DNA of 64,000 nt from positions 138,651-202,650 of the forward strand of contig NSJX01000041.1 of the NCBI GenBank assembly GCA_002286715.1. Direction: 5' to 3'. The DNA comes from Dentipellis sp. KUC8613 (Eukaryota; Basidiomycota; Agaricomycetes; Russulales; Hericiaceae). The position numbers and the translations under genes were made by a program. Positions within the stretch are counted from its first letter, which is position 1. The number at the start of each line of letters is the position of its first letter. The notes beneath the pieces were generated by a model, which searched no databases, was not told where the DNA came from, and saw nothing but the letters and a program-made list of their open reading frames with translations. Of the stretch, positions 33,777 to 47,300 are shown piece by piece.

Positions 33777-35008
33777 ATGCAGCGCGCCGCCCTGAACACC
33801 CTCCGCCCGTCTGCGCGCCGGCACCTCACGCGCCCCGCCCTCCGCGCGCTCGCCACCGCGCCCCCACCACAATCCCCAACACCCGAGTCCGCACCGACAC
33901 CCGGCCCCGCAGAACCGTACCGCCATGAAAAGGCGCCGCCGCCGCCCCAGTCGTGGCTCACGCGCCAGCTGAAGCAGTCGCCGGCGGCGATGCGCGTGTT
34001 CCTGAAGGTGTTCGGCGCGCTCGGGTACGGCAGCTCGCGGCAGGTGTCCGCGCGGCGCGCGCTGGCGCTGTACGAGAACCTGTGTGCAGGGCGCGCGGAC
34101 GAGGACCGGGCGTTCTGGCAGGACGGTGCGTCTCATGCTCCTACATACCCGTCTCTCGTGTGCTCGGACAAGATGCTGACGCGGCTGCAGAGTGCCGCCT
34201 GCCGCCGACGTTCCAGTCCTGGTTCACGATCACGAACCTGCACGTGTGGCTGCTCACGACGCGCCTGCGCGCGCTGCCCGCGCCGCACGGCGAGCAGCAC
34301 GTCCAGGGGCTGATCGATCACTTCTTCCTCGACGTCGAGGAGCGCATCCGCATCGTGCTGCAGCCGCAGGCGGCGCCGGACGCGCTGCCGTCGACCGCCG
34401 AGCAGGTGCGCCAGCAGGCGACGGCGTACTACACCGCCGTCGCGGCGCCGCGCAGCAAGGGCCGCGGACGCGCGCCCGAGTCGACCGTGTCAAGGCAGAT
34501 GAAGATCTTCCGCGAGCAGTGGGCGGGGCTCGGCATGGCGTTCGATCTCGGGCTCATACACGGCGACGCGGAGCTCGCGGGCGCGGTGTGGCGCAATTTG
34601 CTCGGGGCGCGCGCGGCGCATGGGATCGCGTATGAGGCTGCTGGTAAGGAGGGTGCGGGCGGGTTCAGGCGAACGATCAACCCGAGCGGGGAGATTGAGA
34701 AGTACGGCAAAATTGACGAGGAGGCGCTGAGGCGCGAGGAGGCGAGGGACGATGGGTCGGGCGTGCATGATTTCGCGCCGGACGAGATCGATTTGTATGT
34801 GGGCTACCCCGAGACGATGGCCACGCTCGTCGCGTATGTGCGCAGGGAGATCGTGCGGCTGGCGGAGGTGCCGGACGAGGCGATTATTGGCGGGAAGGAG
34901 CGCAGCGTGGTGGGCAAGGAGGCGGTCGGGCTGGACAAGCTGAAGTTTGGCCGGATTGCGGACGCGCGGAAGGTCGCGGAGGGGATCATTGAGGAGGTGC
35001 AACTATAG
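33777..35008 (+). CDS. CBP3: Ubiquinol-cytochrome c chaperone Cbp3
   Basis: Mitochondrial assembly factor, 388 aa, for cytochrome b of respiratory complex III. Exons: 33777-34125 and 34191-35008. The N terminus is Arg/Ala-rich without acidic residues (MQRAALNTLRPSARRHL), as expected for a mitochondrial presequence, followed by a Pro-rich linker. The chaperone domain begins about residue 70 and includes RRALALYENLC, PPTFQSWFTITNLHVWLL, LIDHFFLDVEERIR, REQWAGLGMAFDLGLIHGD and LAGAVWRNL. These match the UQCC1/Cbp3 family pattern. The C-terminal extension is charged. Codon use is strongly GC-biased. Confidence 0.92.
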
Positions 35009-36085
35009 ACTGCATTTCGGAGGTATGTTCCCTGAGCTTTTGGAGAACGCTATGCGCAACTGACACATACTTTGGTGCGTTTTACAGATTCGAGATACGA
35101 CACTCAGCCCCCGTCCTGGGCGTAATCACAGAGAGGACCAAAATTACTGTGCTTGACATGTATAATCCCGATAGACATTGCGTCGTACGACGGCATGATC
35201 CCACCTACTCCCTGCTCCAAATGGCCCACAACAAAGTCCTCTTCCTGATAGTCTCAGTCGCCACTTGCAATAAGTATGGCCAAGTGTATGTTCTTAGACG
35301 CTAGATCGGAGGTGTAACGGAGAGCGTGGTATGTGTACTTGCCGTGCAGGTGCGTATGCAGGCAGCCGAAAGCTAAGATAGCCGCGCGTGTGTCAGCCTA
35401 ATAATGCCATTCAGTTCCGTTGCTATGCTGGTGAGCAGGTCAATGAAATTGACGGTTGGCTGGTGAGTACTTTTTTTTTCAAGCAGAGTACTCGGTTCGA
35501 TTAGCAAGTAAGAAAATGTACCGGCTGCAATAGGCCAGGTGAGGAGGGGACCTTGCAGACGTCACCCGAACCTAACCCTGTGTTATGGTCCACCCACCGC
35601 GAACTCAGAAAACTCAAAGGCACCAACACTCACAGCGCCCGGTTCGACACCCACCGCCGCCAGTGCACACGCACACTCCCAACACTGCAGCGTGCTCACC
35701 GTGCCCGAATCAATTCCTCGCCAGGGACCTGCGGGCGATGCACGCAGGGCAGGCGCAATTCAGTGTGCCGGGGATGGCCACAACTGAATATGGCGTTGGC
35801 GTGCTCCGAGGATGCGCGCTGACACAAGCACTGGCATGTGCCTCGAGTGGGAACGGCGCACCAACTGCAGCGACATCTTATCGATAACATAACATAACAT
35901 GACGGACTGCTGCTGAGCTAGCCTCCGGCATCAGAATGTTAACCGCGTGCGGGCGCGATGGCTCGTTCGGGTACTCGGCAGGCCGCGTCGTTTATAAGGA
36001 TTTGGGTGTGGGGGCGTCTGGGTCCCACAGCTGCTCCCACCACCACCTCTCTCACCACCATCGTCGCTGTTGACTTACATCCGCC
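35009..36085. other. Intergenic region
   Basis: No gene seen. Contains a short T-run near 35470, an AACAT microsatellite near 35886 and a TTTATAAGG motif at 35991-35999 that is a plausible TATA box for the dienelactone hydrolase. Confidence 0.45.
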
Positions 36086-37579
36086 ATGAGTTTCTGCAAG
36101 CACTGTGTTCAAGGTGCGTACGAGTGCTTGTGCTGCTACTTTCCAGATCGTTGCGCACGGCAGCTACTGCGCAAACTGCGTACCCCACCTGTCTGCCCAC
36201 GCGTATCTCGGACTCCATTCCAGCGCGTCCGTCCGCATTCCCATCGCTAACACACGCCCAATTGCAACCCAGGTGTCCGCCATGAGGGCACGCCCGAAGG
36301 TACGCCTCCCTCCCCTCATCCGTGGCTGCCGCAGCTGTACTTATGCCGCGCCCCGACAGGCAAGTTCGAGACGATCGGCGGCATCAAGACCTACGTCGCG
36401 ACGCCCACGGGCGAGTACCCCAAGGACAAGGTCATCCTCTTCCTCACCGACGTCTTCGGGCCCGAGCTCCCCAACAACCTCGTGCGTCTGCCCTCTTCCT
36501 CTTCTGCACACCGAGATCGACACCGACACCCTTACTCACACAACCGCCACTGCAACACCCACCCCCACCGATGCCAATATCCGCTTGCTGCGTCGGACCC
36601 GGCAGCTCCTCGCGGACGACTTCGCGAAGAACGGCTTCCAGGTGTACCTCGCGGACCTGTTCGACGGCGACCCCGTCCCCGCGGACGGGCTGAGCCCCGG
36701 CGTACGTCCCGCCCGCCCGCCCTCGCACCCGCAGCTGACCGCGCCCTGCGTCCTGTGCAGAACACGTTCGACATCACGAAGTGGTTCCCGACGCACGGGC
36801 CGAACGTCACGCAGCCGAAGGTCGAGGCGCTCATCGCCGCGCTCAAGGCGCAGGGCGTCACGCGCTTCGGCGCGGTCGGGTACTGCTATGGCGGTGAGCA
36901 TCCGTATTTTGCGTTTTCGCTCCCTTCCCCTGCCTCCGAGCGCATTTGGTGCCAAGTGGAGGAGCGCTGGTGCTGATTGGGATTGGGACTGGTAGTGCGC
37001 CTCGCGTTCAACCTCGCGTTTGAGAACAAGGTGCAGGTCGTCGTGGGGAACCACCCCTCGCTCCTCGAGCCGGCCGATCTCGACGTACGTGCTTGCTCGC
37101 TCTACGCCGCTCGTGCCATTACTGACCTGCGCGCATCTCTCCTTCCCTTCCGCACACCATTCACCACGACCCACCACTTACCGCACCCCCACGCCATTCC
37201 CTAAACCCCGCTAATCGCACCGCACACCGCACATTAAACGAACATCGCACCGCACGACACAGAAATACGCCGCGACGTCCACCGCGCCGATCCTGCTCAA
37301 CACGTGCGAGACGGACCCACAGTTCCCCGCCGAGAAGCAGGCCAAGGCGGACGAAGTCCTCGGCGGCGGCAAGTTCGTGCCCGGCTACGAGCGCAAGTAC
37401 TGGCCCGGCGTCGTGCACGGGTTCTCGGTCCGCGGCGACTTGGTGCGTCTCGCTTTCTTGAGTTGATTCAAGCAGGCCAGCTGACGTGCGTGTTTGCCCC
37501 GCAGAGCAACCCGCAGGTGAAGGCGGCCAAGGAGGGCGCGTTCAAGGACGGCGTCGAGTGGCTCATCAAGTACCTCTGA
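36086..37579 (+). CDS. Dienelactone hydrolase family protein
   Basis: Predicted 249-aa cytosolic alpha/beta-hydrolase of the dienelactone hydrolase family, usually acting on small lactones or esters. Exons: 36086-36113, 36273-36299, 36360-36481, 36606-36701, 36761-36893, 36996-37084, 37263-37442, 37505-37579; two very short exons start the gene. Motifs: MSFCKHCVQG start, ATPTGEYPKDKVILFLTDVFG-type strand (here FLTDVFGPELPNN), YLADLFDGDP, and the nucleophile elbow GYCYG with Cys as nucleophile. PILLNTCETDPQFPAEK (catalytic Asp region) and VVHGFSVRGD (catalytic His) complete the triad. The residue after GYCYG reads Val with the chosen splice; Gly or Ala would be more usual. The substrate is unknown. 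Confidence 0.9.
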
Positions 37580-40500
37580 GCGTCCCCGCCGCCGCGCCTC
37601 GATTTTGTCCTAGCGTCCGAGTCCGAGTTTGGGAGTTTGTCTTGAATGTGGCGGGATTGTAGGATGCACAGTGGAAGAGGGAATCAAGAGATGAAGAAGT
37701 CTGAATGTTCGACTGTATGTAGGGGTGTAAGATATGAATATCCGTGTTGCTTTGACATACGATGGCGTAAATGTTGCACTAGTACTGGTTGTCGCGGCGC
37801 TGCGTGGTATAGAGTGGCCGGGTACCACGCTCCGATGGCGAGCTGCAGGCGAATGAGCGCGCAAGAAGGGTAGTAAGAAAGGTGATTTTTTCAAAGATAT
37901 TACCCCGCTGGAGTCCGAGTCCATCACTCAAGAAGGCTTCCCATGCACTCAACAATAACCTCTTCCCGCCGCCTGTCGTAGTTGGAGGAATCTTGAATAT
38001 ATGGTTGTAGAGGGACACCATCCAGAGTGTAATACTGTTCGAATACATCACCCCGCCCGAACACACCGCCCAATAAGACCTTCATGCACGCGCCAGCGAA
38101 TCCTCCCCGCCGCCGGAGGAACGCAAGGGAGTCTTGAATATATGGCTTTGATCCAGAAGCAACGGTGCACCTCCGCCGCTGCACTGGTCCGCGCACACGA
38201 GGAATACCATCGCGAGACCACGAGGGGGCTGCTGTGACACGGAGACGGGGAGGCGACTCGGAGGTGATTCAGCGAATGTGGTGTGAAGGGGAAGAGCGGA
38301 GAGTGAGACGCGCGGCTCGTGCGAACGATACATGTGTAAAATTTGAATGTGACGGAAGGGATAATTGTCGTGGTCATAGATTCATGAAGACAGAAGAAAA
38401 GAAGAAGGAGACGGCGGTTAACGTAGCACGGCGTCCCGCCGGGATGAGGCGATATTGAAGAAGGAGTAGGGAAGGGGCGGAGCTCCGGGGAAGGGTAATA
38501 TGAAGGATTAGGACAACGTCACGGTGTTCGTCGTGGCGGACAGATATCATATATGAACGGCAACGGGTCTATCAGAGGGGAGAAAGAGCTGAGCAGAAGA
38601 TAAGAAAAAGAAAGAGGCGGGGAGAGGGTGGCGCGAGGAACATCGGCAGGTGCTCGTCGTGGCAAACGAAGTTTGACCCCAACATGCTACAGCGCTGACC
38701 GGGGGCACATACGATTCAGAAGCTACAAATTCCGAGGGGCGAAACGAAGGGAATGAGGGGGAAAATACAGAGAGCAGCAATGCGGCGGCCAATGCGAAAA
38801 ATCAGCGTCACCCTCCACAAGGAAGATAGCGCGCCTGTGAGGTGGGTGGGTACTTAGTAAGGGGCCACAAACCCGCTAGTCATGGTTGGTATCGTCACTC
38901 AGCGGGAGGGTGGCCTCGCAGCTGAAGCGGCCAGCCAATCAGACTCGCGGCCAGCCTGCAGCACGGAATGCCCATAAGAGGAACAAAGGACGTCGGTATC
39001 GACACCTTGCGGATCTCGTCTGATGTCGCTTGTGGCCATACCCCTTCGAGCGAGAAGCGACGCAGTCGAAGGCCCTGGGGTCCGGGGAAGGAGAGCACAG
39101 AATGCAGAATATTAATATTGATGCCATAACGCCCGCTGATGCATCCGGCACTCACGCTGGCACTCCACCACCCAGATCCCCCGGCTTCGAATCCCGCATG
39201 CATGCCGGCATGCCATTGTTCCTAAAGGCGATAGCGACGGCGCGGGTGATGGGGTCCAGCACTGAATTGCACGTCTGCCAATATTAATAGTAGTAACCAG
39301 CCATCCCATCAGCCCAGGAAGTCGATGTCGGAACTGGTGACTGTAGGGAGTAGGGTGCGCAATTGCATAATTCGGTATGCCCACCGGGTCCTGTCGCGAT
39401 CGACGCGCCTCGAAGGTCGAAGGTCGGGCTTGGGGGCCTGGAGCTCGGGGGCTCGAGGTCTCGGGGCCAGCGAATGAATTGATAGTGACTGTAGCCAGCA
39501 GCTGCATGGCTGTCAGTGTCGCGATGGGGCCGGTCCCGGTATCATTGCCGTCATCCTGGATCGCTGTGATCACCATTCGAGCGCGTAGAGTATCACTTGG
39601 CGAGCGAGATCCAGATTCGGCGCGGATTTTGGGCTCGTTGGATGTGCAATTCCGTTTCCAGATCCGCTACGAGTGGGGACCGATCTGGGCGGGGGGGCAG
39701 GCAACGCTTGAAGTTTGAGGTAACGCAGACTGGATACTGGACAACGGATGGTGGATACTAGACAATAGGGCAGATGGTGGCGTGACAGGTAGCATTGTCG
39801 ACTGTCATTCTAGAATTCTACCATGGAATCCTACAATTCATATTCCATCGTTGTAGAACCACCGTGGCAGAGACATGGAACCGCAGAACCACAGGGACAC
39901 GGCGTTAGGCGGCCGAAAGAAGGTAGAAAGGACAGAAAGAAGAGATGCCGCAGGCAGCGTGCGAGTACGACCCTGAAGGACCCTGAAAGACCAAGGTGTG
40001 GGGGAAGAAATCGAGGATGGCGTCCATGGACGAGAAACCCGGAAGTGGCACCAGACGGAGCCGCAGGCGCGCATGCGTAAAAAGCGATGATTCGGGAAAT
40101 GGCACGCTTCTCAGAATTCCACGTCCACGGCATATTCGACGTATTCAAAGGGTCCGGGAGGAACATGGGCATGTGGGTCGTGGGCGCGTGCAAAGCGTCG
40201 ACCACCAGCTGTTGGCGCGCTCACGGGCCGCGAGATAAGAAGCTTTGGCCATGATTTCTGACATTTGACGCTTCGCCCATAAGCTGTACGCACGCGACGA
40301 TGACGATCCCCCGTACCCATAAGCAGAATAGCGCACCCCCGAGATCCAAATGGGTCGACTCGAGGTAATCCCGACTTTGTCGGCGAGGGCACGACACGGA
40401 CGAAGGTATGCCTGCAGGCCACCAGGCAGGGCGGCTGTTACAGTTTCACGACATCATATTCATATTGCGCGTCCACGGATCTGATTTCGAAACCGAAGCT

Positions 40501-43253
40501 GGAGCCTGGGGCCAAGTCCGAGAGGTCCAAGTCCAAGTACAGGAAACCCGAAGTACTTCGAAGTCGAATCCGAAGCCGATCGCCTTCGCGTTCCTAATAC
40601 TCCTGTCAAAATACGCAGCGTGTGCGCCCTAAGGCATGATATGAATACATGATGCCTGATGCCTGATACCTGATCTCTGATGCATGCAGACCCTGATGCC
40701 CGAAGAACCCCACCGTGGCCGCGGGTACTGGCAAGGGGCTGCTTGTGACGAATCGCGGATAGCGAATAGCGAAGCATCAAGGTTTCGAAACGAGAAGCAG
40801 CGTGACGGGCCAAGTCCGCGAAGTCGAAGCCGAAGCCACGACGCACGCGCCGCGGGCGAGGGTGCAGTTCCAATTCCAGCTGCGGTCACGGTTATGGTTC
40901 TGGTGGACCCACGAGGCGTGAGGCGCGAAGATAGCAAAGTATGGCCAATGACGCCCAGCAGCATGGTCGAAGCCCGAGTTTTGACTGTACTGTTGTACGT
41001 GCGGAGTATCGGGCCACGACTCGTCGTGAAAGCCACGCACGCCGCGCGTTGTGCATCACGCGCCACAGGCCACAGGGCTTCGAAACGACCGAGCAGGGTC
41101 ACAACGTGTCCGACTGGTTGGCACAAGGAGAGCTAGCGGCATCGAGACGGTCCATGGAAGGCCTGCTTCTACAGGTCCGCAGCAGCATGTGGCGAGGAAG
41201 CCGGGTGGTGTATCGCATGCATTCATTGACGCGTAATAACCATAATTGCCGGGTCAATTGCGTTCTCGACTTGGTTTCCACTTCTCCAAACTACCACAAG
41301 CGATGTAGATATGGATCTGGCCGCCTAGGCGATAGACCGGTGCATGATGTACACATGTACGATCTGCACACGCTCCGCTAAGCGGACATATTATTACAGG
41401 CAACTCGAAGACCGTCCGAAGGCACGCACCCTAATTGCAGTTATTCGGATCCGTTACAAGGTGATAAATTCCCATGTTCGTTACACAAGTTGGGAAATGT
41501 GGTGGACGCAATGCCGTCGCGATGCTGAGAGTGGGCAACTGTTGGCCGCCTCCGGCAAGCGCCGAACGCTGGTATGGACGAATGTGGCGCGACTGCTTCC
41601 AGCTACTGTCCCCAGCTTTCATCCTCTTCGGCCCCTGCACCACCCTAAAAATTCTGCGTCAGTCCCGAAGACTCATGCAGCCTGCTCCCCATCGGGATGG
41701 CCGACTTTTCAGGCTGCCGCACAGGCTTTTCGTTTTCACCATGCCACCCCAACAGGCTTCAAGCAAATTGCTGCGCGGCGTACGCGTTGTGTCAATGTCA
41801 ACCATTCCTACACCCGAAAAGAAAACCGGCGCAGAACGCTACCGTACTTCCAACCTCGTCTTTCCGGCAATCATTCGTTACTTGACAGGTCTCCGTCATG
41901 GCCGTGTGTAGCGCCAGCGATGTCAGCCTACAGTCAGCCCCCACAGGCCGAGGACGGATGCGATAGTGTGATGGATCGCCAGTCTTGGTTAGTCGAGTAG
42001 CAAGAAAGGCCATCCCCAGCACCGCCTGTTTTAATATTCTCGTGTCTTATCAACTTCGCATCTCATCGCATTGTCCGCAAAGCTAATCTGAGTTCTACCT
42101 CACCCATTCCTGGCTACTCAGGATTTGCGCCGGAAATGTTTTCCGACTCTCAGCACCATCCAGCATCTGAAGGATCTCCGTTTTACACGTCAAGTTTATG
42201 GGACAGAATGTCCCGCTGCAGTGATGGTCGCGCTCATGGTATGCACATCGTCCCTGCCGTGGTCGTGTTGCTGTCCGAATCGCCATGCGTATGTGCTGGC
42301 GCTGATAAATGACAGCAAATGAAATCGGACAATACAGATGAATTGATTCATCGTACTGGTCTCGATAGCCTCCCAACACCCAACACTCGCGCCTCTGTCC
42401 GAGTACACCTGTACATCGATTATTGACTAGGTTCTTGAAAATTGTCTGCTTGGCGGCGCGGCGCGGTCGGAGCAGGTCGCGGTGTTGCACTCGCGCCGGC
42501 GGCTCCGCAGCGGAGCTCAACACGTGGCCGGGCCGCCGTTGCCACGGGCAACAGCGAGTCTCTTACTCTGCGGCCCTGTCCTGCATCGCGAATGGTTGTC
42601 AAACGAGGCGGGCATAACGCTCGAATTTTGGGATAGGCGCATATCGGGTTAGCGTACGTCAGGTGAGGAATACTCGCCGGTACCTTACATATAGATATGG
42701 AGCCCGCGTGATTGACCGTCGACCGACGTTTCGAGTTATCGAAATGCTAGGATCCCTGCTTGTCTGGTTCTGTTTCTCGCGGTTTCTTTCCTGGTGCTTC
42801 TGGTCCGGGCCTTCATCTCACCCTCCGGAACTGGACAAGAAAGCGCATCTGCGCCGCCCTTGCAACGCACTGTCGCCATGGGGTGCGGTGATGTGTGAGC
42901 TTCCCGCTGCAGGCTATGTACGCAATCCCGAGGGCAACATCCTTGGTCGACGATTCCGCAGGCACGACCGCTTACCGAACAACGTGACGCCCGCATGGTA
43001 ATTATGCAATCACCCAGTTATCCCTTATTCCATTGGGCTTCTCGAGCCGCAGATCTCGGCTCGGGTTACTTACATCTGGGAGAAATCTCGCCATTCATTT
43101 CACACGATTTCTTCCCGCCTCCACCGCGTACGTATAGGCCCGGCCCGTTGGCGGCGCTGAACGTGTTGGTTCCAATCCTTAAGTAGTCGAAGCTGGTTAT
43201 ATACTGCCCTCCGTCGCCTCTTACCCTGCACACACTTCTTCCCGAAACACACC
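37580..43253. other. Large gene-poor region
   Basis: No gene could be supported over 5.7 kb. Open frames here lack domains and splice continuity. Visible structure: an imperfect tandem repeat at 37863-38145 (separate entry), a purine-rich stretch at 38560-38780, CCTGAT(A/G) repeats at 40650-40700, and repeated GAAGTC/CGAAGC words at 40490-40580. The region is likely repetitive intergenic DNA. A TTATATA motif at 43197-43203 may be the TATA box of the gene at 43254. Confidence 0.5.
37863..38145 (-). repeat. Two-copy imperfect tandem repeat, about 141 bp
   Basis: On the minus strand the 18-mer CCATATATTCAAGAYTCC starts each copy (38145-38128 and 38004-37987). It is followed in both by a GGCGGCGGG block, a GTGCATG block and a GGGGTRATRT block about 145 bases apart. 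The 141-base offset is a multiple of three, and both copies read PYIQDS in the same frame. Divergence is high, so the duplication is old or the pattern is under selection. Confidence 0.65.
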
Positions 43254-44398
43254 ATGGATCACAATAGCCCCTCTCCTCCCTCCGGTCGCGAGTCTCACCA
43301 CATCTATGGTGGGATTCCCCAATATACAGCTGTTCAAAACTCGGGTTTGTACTAGTTGCATGCTAGGCTCAGCGTGCTAGACGTTGACTGCATCGATTAT
43401 ACGTTCCTTCTAGTCCCTCAAGTGCAGCCATCCCACAATATACCCTATGACCAGCAGCCTATGCAGCCTATGGACCACGGGTACCCAAACCACTTCGTCT
43501 ACGGCATGCCCGGACCAGCAGTCGGTGGCTCACCTTGGCAAGGGGGTGCACCTCAGCAACATGAGCCCTCCTGGAACAACGCACCTCCACACATGTCCTT
43601 GTCTCTCCCTCATGGACAAGCCCAGTCTCGTGGCAACATCATCGCGCCATATCCCTCCGCCGCGCCACTCTCCGTCCCCCCCGCGCCCGCACAACGTCCG
43701 GCGCTCTCCGCCGGCCACGGACTGCCCGGCCTGCTCCCAGAGTCCGTCGCGCCTCCGCCCTACAGCATCATCGAGCAAGATTGCTTCAAGTACACGAACG
43801 CGTTCAGCCGCACGCGCTACTCGGACAACTTCGGGCGGCACAAGTACACGTTCTGCGTGCGCGGCGCACGGAAAGAGGGCATTGCCGTGCAGCATCTGCT
43901 CCACGGCGGCGGCGCCTACCTCTGCGACGCGGACATGCCCGTGCCGTGCCCCGACGACGTCGCGTCGATCGTCGTGCTACGCATTCTGGTGGGTAGTCTC
44001 TTGCCTCGCGTCTCACATCCCGGCACCTGACACTGACAACCTACGCCCACCCACTCGTAAGATCAAGGGGTGCCCGCAGCCCAAGCCCAAGATCATCATG
44101 AGGATCATCATGAAGGAGAAGGGCGCGGACAGGCCTGTCACAGTCAACAGCCTCGCCTCCCAGATCGCGAAGCACGTAGAACGGTATTTCAACGTCGGTC
44201 GCCCAACCTGTTTCTTCGTAGTATGAGCGCTGACGTCTCTTTGCACAGGCCGCGGAGGGACAGCAGTGGGCCGCGAGCCAGCAGATTGCTAACCTCAGCC
44301 AGGTCATCCTCGTCGATTACCATCGCGTCGTGCAGGGATCGTGGCAGATCACCCTCGGGAAGGCGGAAGCGGTGTGGACCATGACCGCGGGCGGGTGA
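43254..44398 (+). CDS. Unrecognised basidiomycete-type protein, Pro-rich N terminus
   Basis: Predicted 315-aa protein. Exons: 43254-43344, 43414-43988, 44062-44193, 44249-44398; phases close, although the third donor (GTCGGT) is only one of two choices. Residues 1-160 are rich in Pro, Gln, Ser, His and Gly (SPSPPSGRESHH; DQQPMQPMDHG), likely disordered. The rest is a denser domain with DCFKYTNAFSRTRYSDNFG, YTFCVRGARKEGIAVQHLL, PKIIMRIIMKEKG and ILVDYHRVVQGSWQI. There is no signal peptide or membrane segment. No family is recognised; the arrangement resembles basidiomycete-restricted hypothetical proteins. It stands alone between two large gene-free regions. Confidence 0.65.
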
Positions 44399-47300
44399 GC
44401 GTGCGAAGGTCCTTTGAAAACGACGTGCAGTGCGGTCTCCGGTCGGATCTCGTCCTCGTCGCACTTCCTTTCCATCCCTCGAACTCGGACTTGATACAAA
44501 ACATACCTAGTACTATACAGTAACTCCTCGGCTTTCGCTTCCTTTCACTTTTGGTTTCAGCTTCGTTTGGTTTCAGCTTTGGTTTTGGCTTCGTGGCCCT
44601 GAACAAAACACCCTAGTTTTTGGGTGACACACACTGGCTGGCGCATCACCGGTCATTTCTCGTTTGTTTCTAGAACACCTACTTACAAATCTGTGCTTAA
44701 GCTTAAGCTTTGTCCTTCCGAGTCTATTCATTCGAATGCTAGTTTACTCAATACAGTGGCCCGCTTAGTATCTACGTTTCGTTCCGACCCGACCCGCGTC
44801 CCTGCACGTATGCCCGAGCCAAGCTGTCCAGAGCTTGCCGTGGGATATCGACGACGCCACATCTTCGCTTTCCATTCCACAACGGCGCTCATCTCGAGGC
44901 GCAGAAGCGTCGACAACCTCATGCCCCTTAAGAGTACTGTATAAGGTATGTCTCTAATTATCAGGCCGTGATACCTTGACCAGAAGGTCACCACGGTGCC
45001 TTGATTGAAGATCGATACGGCACGTCTGCGAAAGCACTCGTCACGGGCGCCGACGCGAATATATACTGGGATGTATAGGCCAACTATAGCTATAGGCTAC
45101 GGACTGGGCCTATAGGAACAGCGCGCCGCGGGGACAACTTCCCCCAAAGTCATGCACCGCCGCGGTGCCGCCCCAACGCTGGAGGCACATGGCCTCGGGA
45201 AATCTACAGGTACAGCCTGCGGGGATGTTTAGCCAATAAGCATCGAATAGCTCTGCGGTCTGGGGCCTGGGCTTTCCAACAATACCATCTCGCGGACTAG
45301 CTTCTCACCACATTCACATCCACATCCGCATCCATATCCAAATCCAAATCCACACCCGAGTCATATCGGTACCCATATACTGTTCTCAGTAATTCTTATC
45401 TCTTTTTCTGCCGCCGCCGATACCGACAATTCTACGAACTGAACACCGCCGATGCCGCCAGGACAGGCCACATCCGCAGCTATGACAGGAAGATCAAGCG
45501 GGTGCGCCCCGAGTCTGACAGATCCATCGGCTTCGACACTGATCCTGATACAGCACCCACACACACCTCGGATAACGGAGGTCCCCGACACGTCCGAGAC
45601 GTAATTGCAGGCCATGCACGGCTCACGCCCATGGCATGCAGCAAAAAGGGGGCGACCCCCAGAGCTGAGTCGTGGGGGGCGGCACTCGCACCTGCAGCAT
45701 GGCACGGCATGCAGTAATAAGGGGACGACCCCAAGACCCAAGATCCAAGACACGGGTGGCGGGGGCGGGCAGCGACGATGCCCGCGGAGGGCCACCCGCA
45801 CCACCAGCCCACGGCGGACATGCGAGGCGCCCCCATCGCCGCGCGGAGAGGTGGTCCGTAGCCCAAGGTATGGCACTGGCACTGATAACGAATAAGCATG
45901 CGGCGGAGGATAGGGAGCGCCCCCGCGCCCGTTGACAGAATGCAGCACGGGACACGAGGCACGGGATATAGGGCACGGGGCACGGGTAGTCCGCTGGCGC
46001 TGACATAGGCACTTACAGCGCCGAGTGCGAGTGGCCAATGGCACCACAGCAGAAAATGGGGTGGCACCACGGCGGAATATCCAGGCGCGCTCATGCTCGC
46101 AGGCGGCACGAGGCATGGGACGGGGCGGCACCAGGTATGCAGCAGACCGCGGCATTGCAATCCGAGGACACCAAGGCTGAGCGTGAGGCCCCGAGGCCTG
46201 ATCGACGAGGAAGCAGGCCGAAGAAAGCAGGAAGCAGGAAGCAGGAAGCCGCCTATCCTATCCTGATCCCGCCCTGCCCTGTTCTGGGTGCGCCGTTTAG
46301 CGCTCAGTGCCTGTGATGTTCGTGTTTGCTCACCTCGCCACATCCGCAACCCACGCCCTGAGGCTTCTCGCTCGACCGCCGATTCAGACGCAGCGGACTC
46401 CACTGGACGTGGTCGCCCGGGCCTGGGATCAGGGGGATCAGAAAGCAAGAAGCAAGAAGTCGGGGGCGACCGGAGGGCCGAGGACGAGTGCTCGAGTAAG
46501 TCGCATACTACATACTGCATGCCGTATACCATATACCAAATACCGAATACCGAATATCGTATTCCGCATCCTGGTGTGAATTGTTTGGCGGTGCGGCCGG
46601 GGCCGCAGGGGGTCGGTGGTGATGCAGTGATGGTAGATACAATTCGAGGTCGTCCAGCGGCGGCGGGGCTCGGCGTCCAGCATGGGTCGGACTCATGTCT
46701 TTTCTTCCGTGCGCGCTGGCGCAAGAATTCCACGTCGGACGTCGGCGTAGCGGGGGTCGGTCGGGGGGACCCCGCAGACTGGCGGCGAGGGTGAAGTGTG
46801 GCGAGGGAAGAGAGTCCGGATGTGTATAATTAAAACCCCGTGCGTTCTGATCAAGATTCGCAGAAGGCTCGCGTAACGCATGAGAAGAGTCTGAGCGGGA
46901 AAGGGGCTGAAACTGGAGCGACGGAAGCACACCGTCGTGATAGTGATAGCCCAGGTCGCACCGTCGGGGCTCGCATCTCACATGCGGCCAGCACGCCAGA
47001 ATTCAGGCTCGCCATTCGCGGAGGAAAGCGTATCGATGATCATGATCCATGGAGTTGTGGCATTGCGATTTGGATGCTCGACTACCTTGTGTCATATGGG
47101 GCTACCGCAGCGACCAGAGCAAATGGAGATCGACTACCCACACGTGGCAGCTGATGTAGTTGGGCGAGGTGTAAGTGGTCGGTCGGCCGTCGGTCGTCTT
47201 CGCGATCGCGTCGCAGTCAATTTACGACGCTTGCGCCGGCGTTGGCGTTGGCATGAGCGTTGGCATTCCACTCGTGGGCCGCGGCATGTTCAGCAATTCT

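Noticed and set aside
39160..39205. GGCTTCGAATCCC resembling a tRNA B box
   Set aside because: No A box, anticodon stem or acceptor pairing could be drawn around it.
40650..40700. CCTGAT(A/G) repeats as a possible array
   Set aside because: The units are 6-8 bases with no spacers; this is a microsatellite-like tract.
45480..46733. Open frame of 417 codons on the minus strand
   Set aside because: It runs through short-period repeats (repeated IRYSVFGIWY-like and LLPASCFLRPAS strings), has no domain, and a competing frame on the same strand is also open. GC-rich repeats explain its length.
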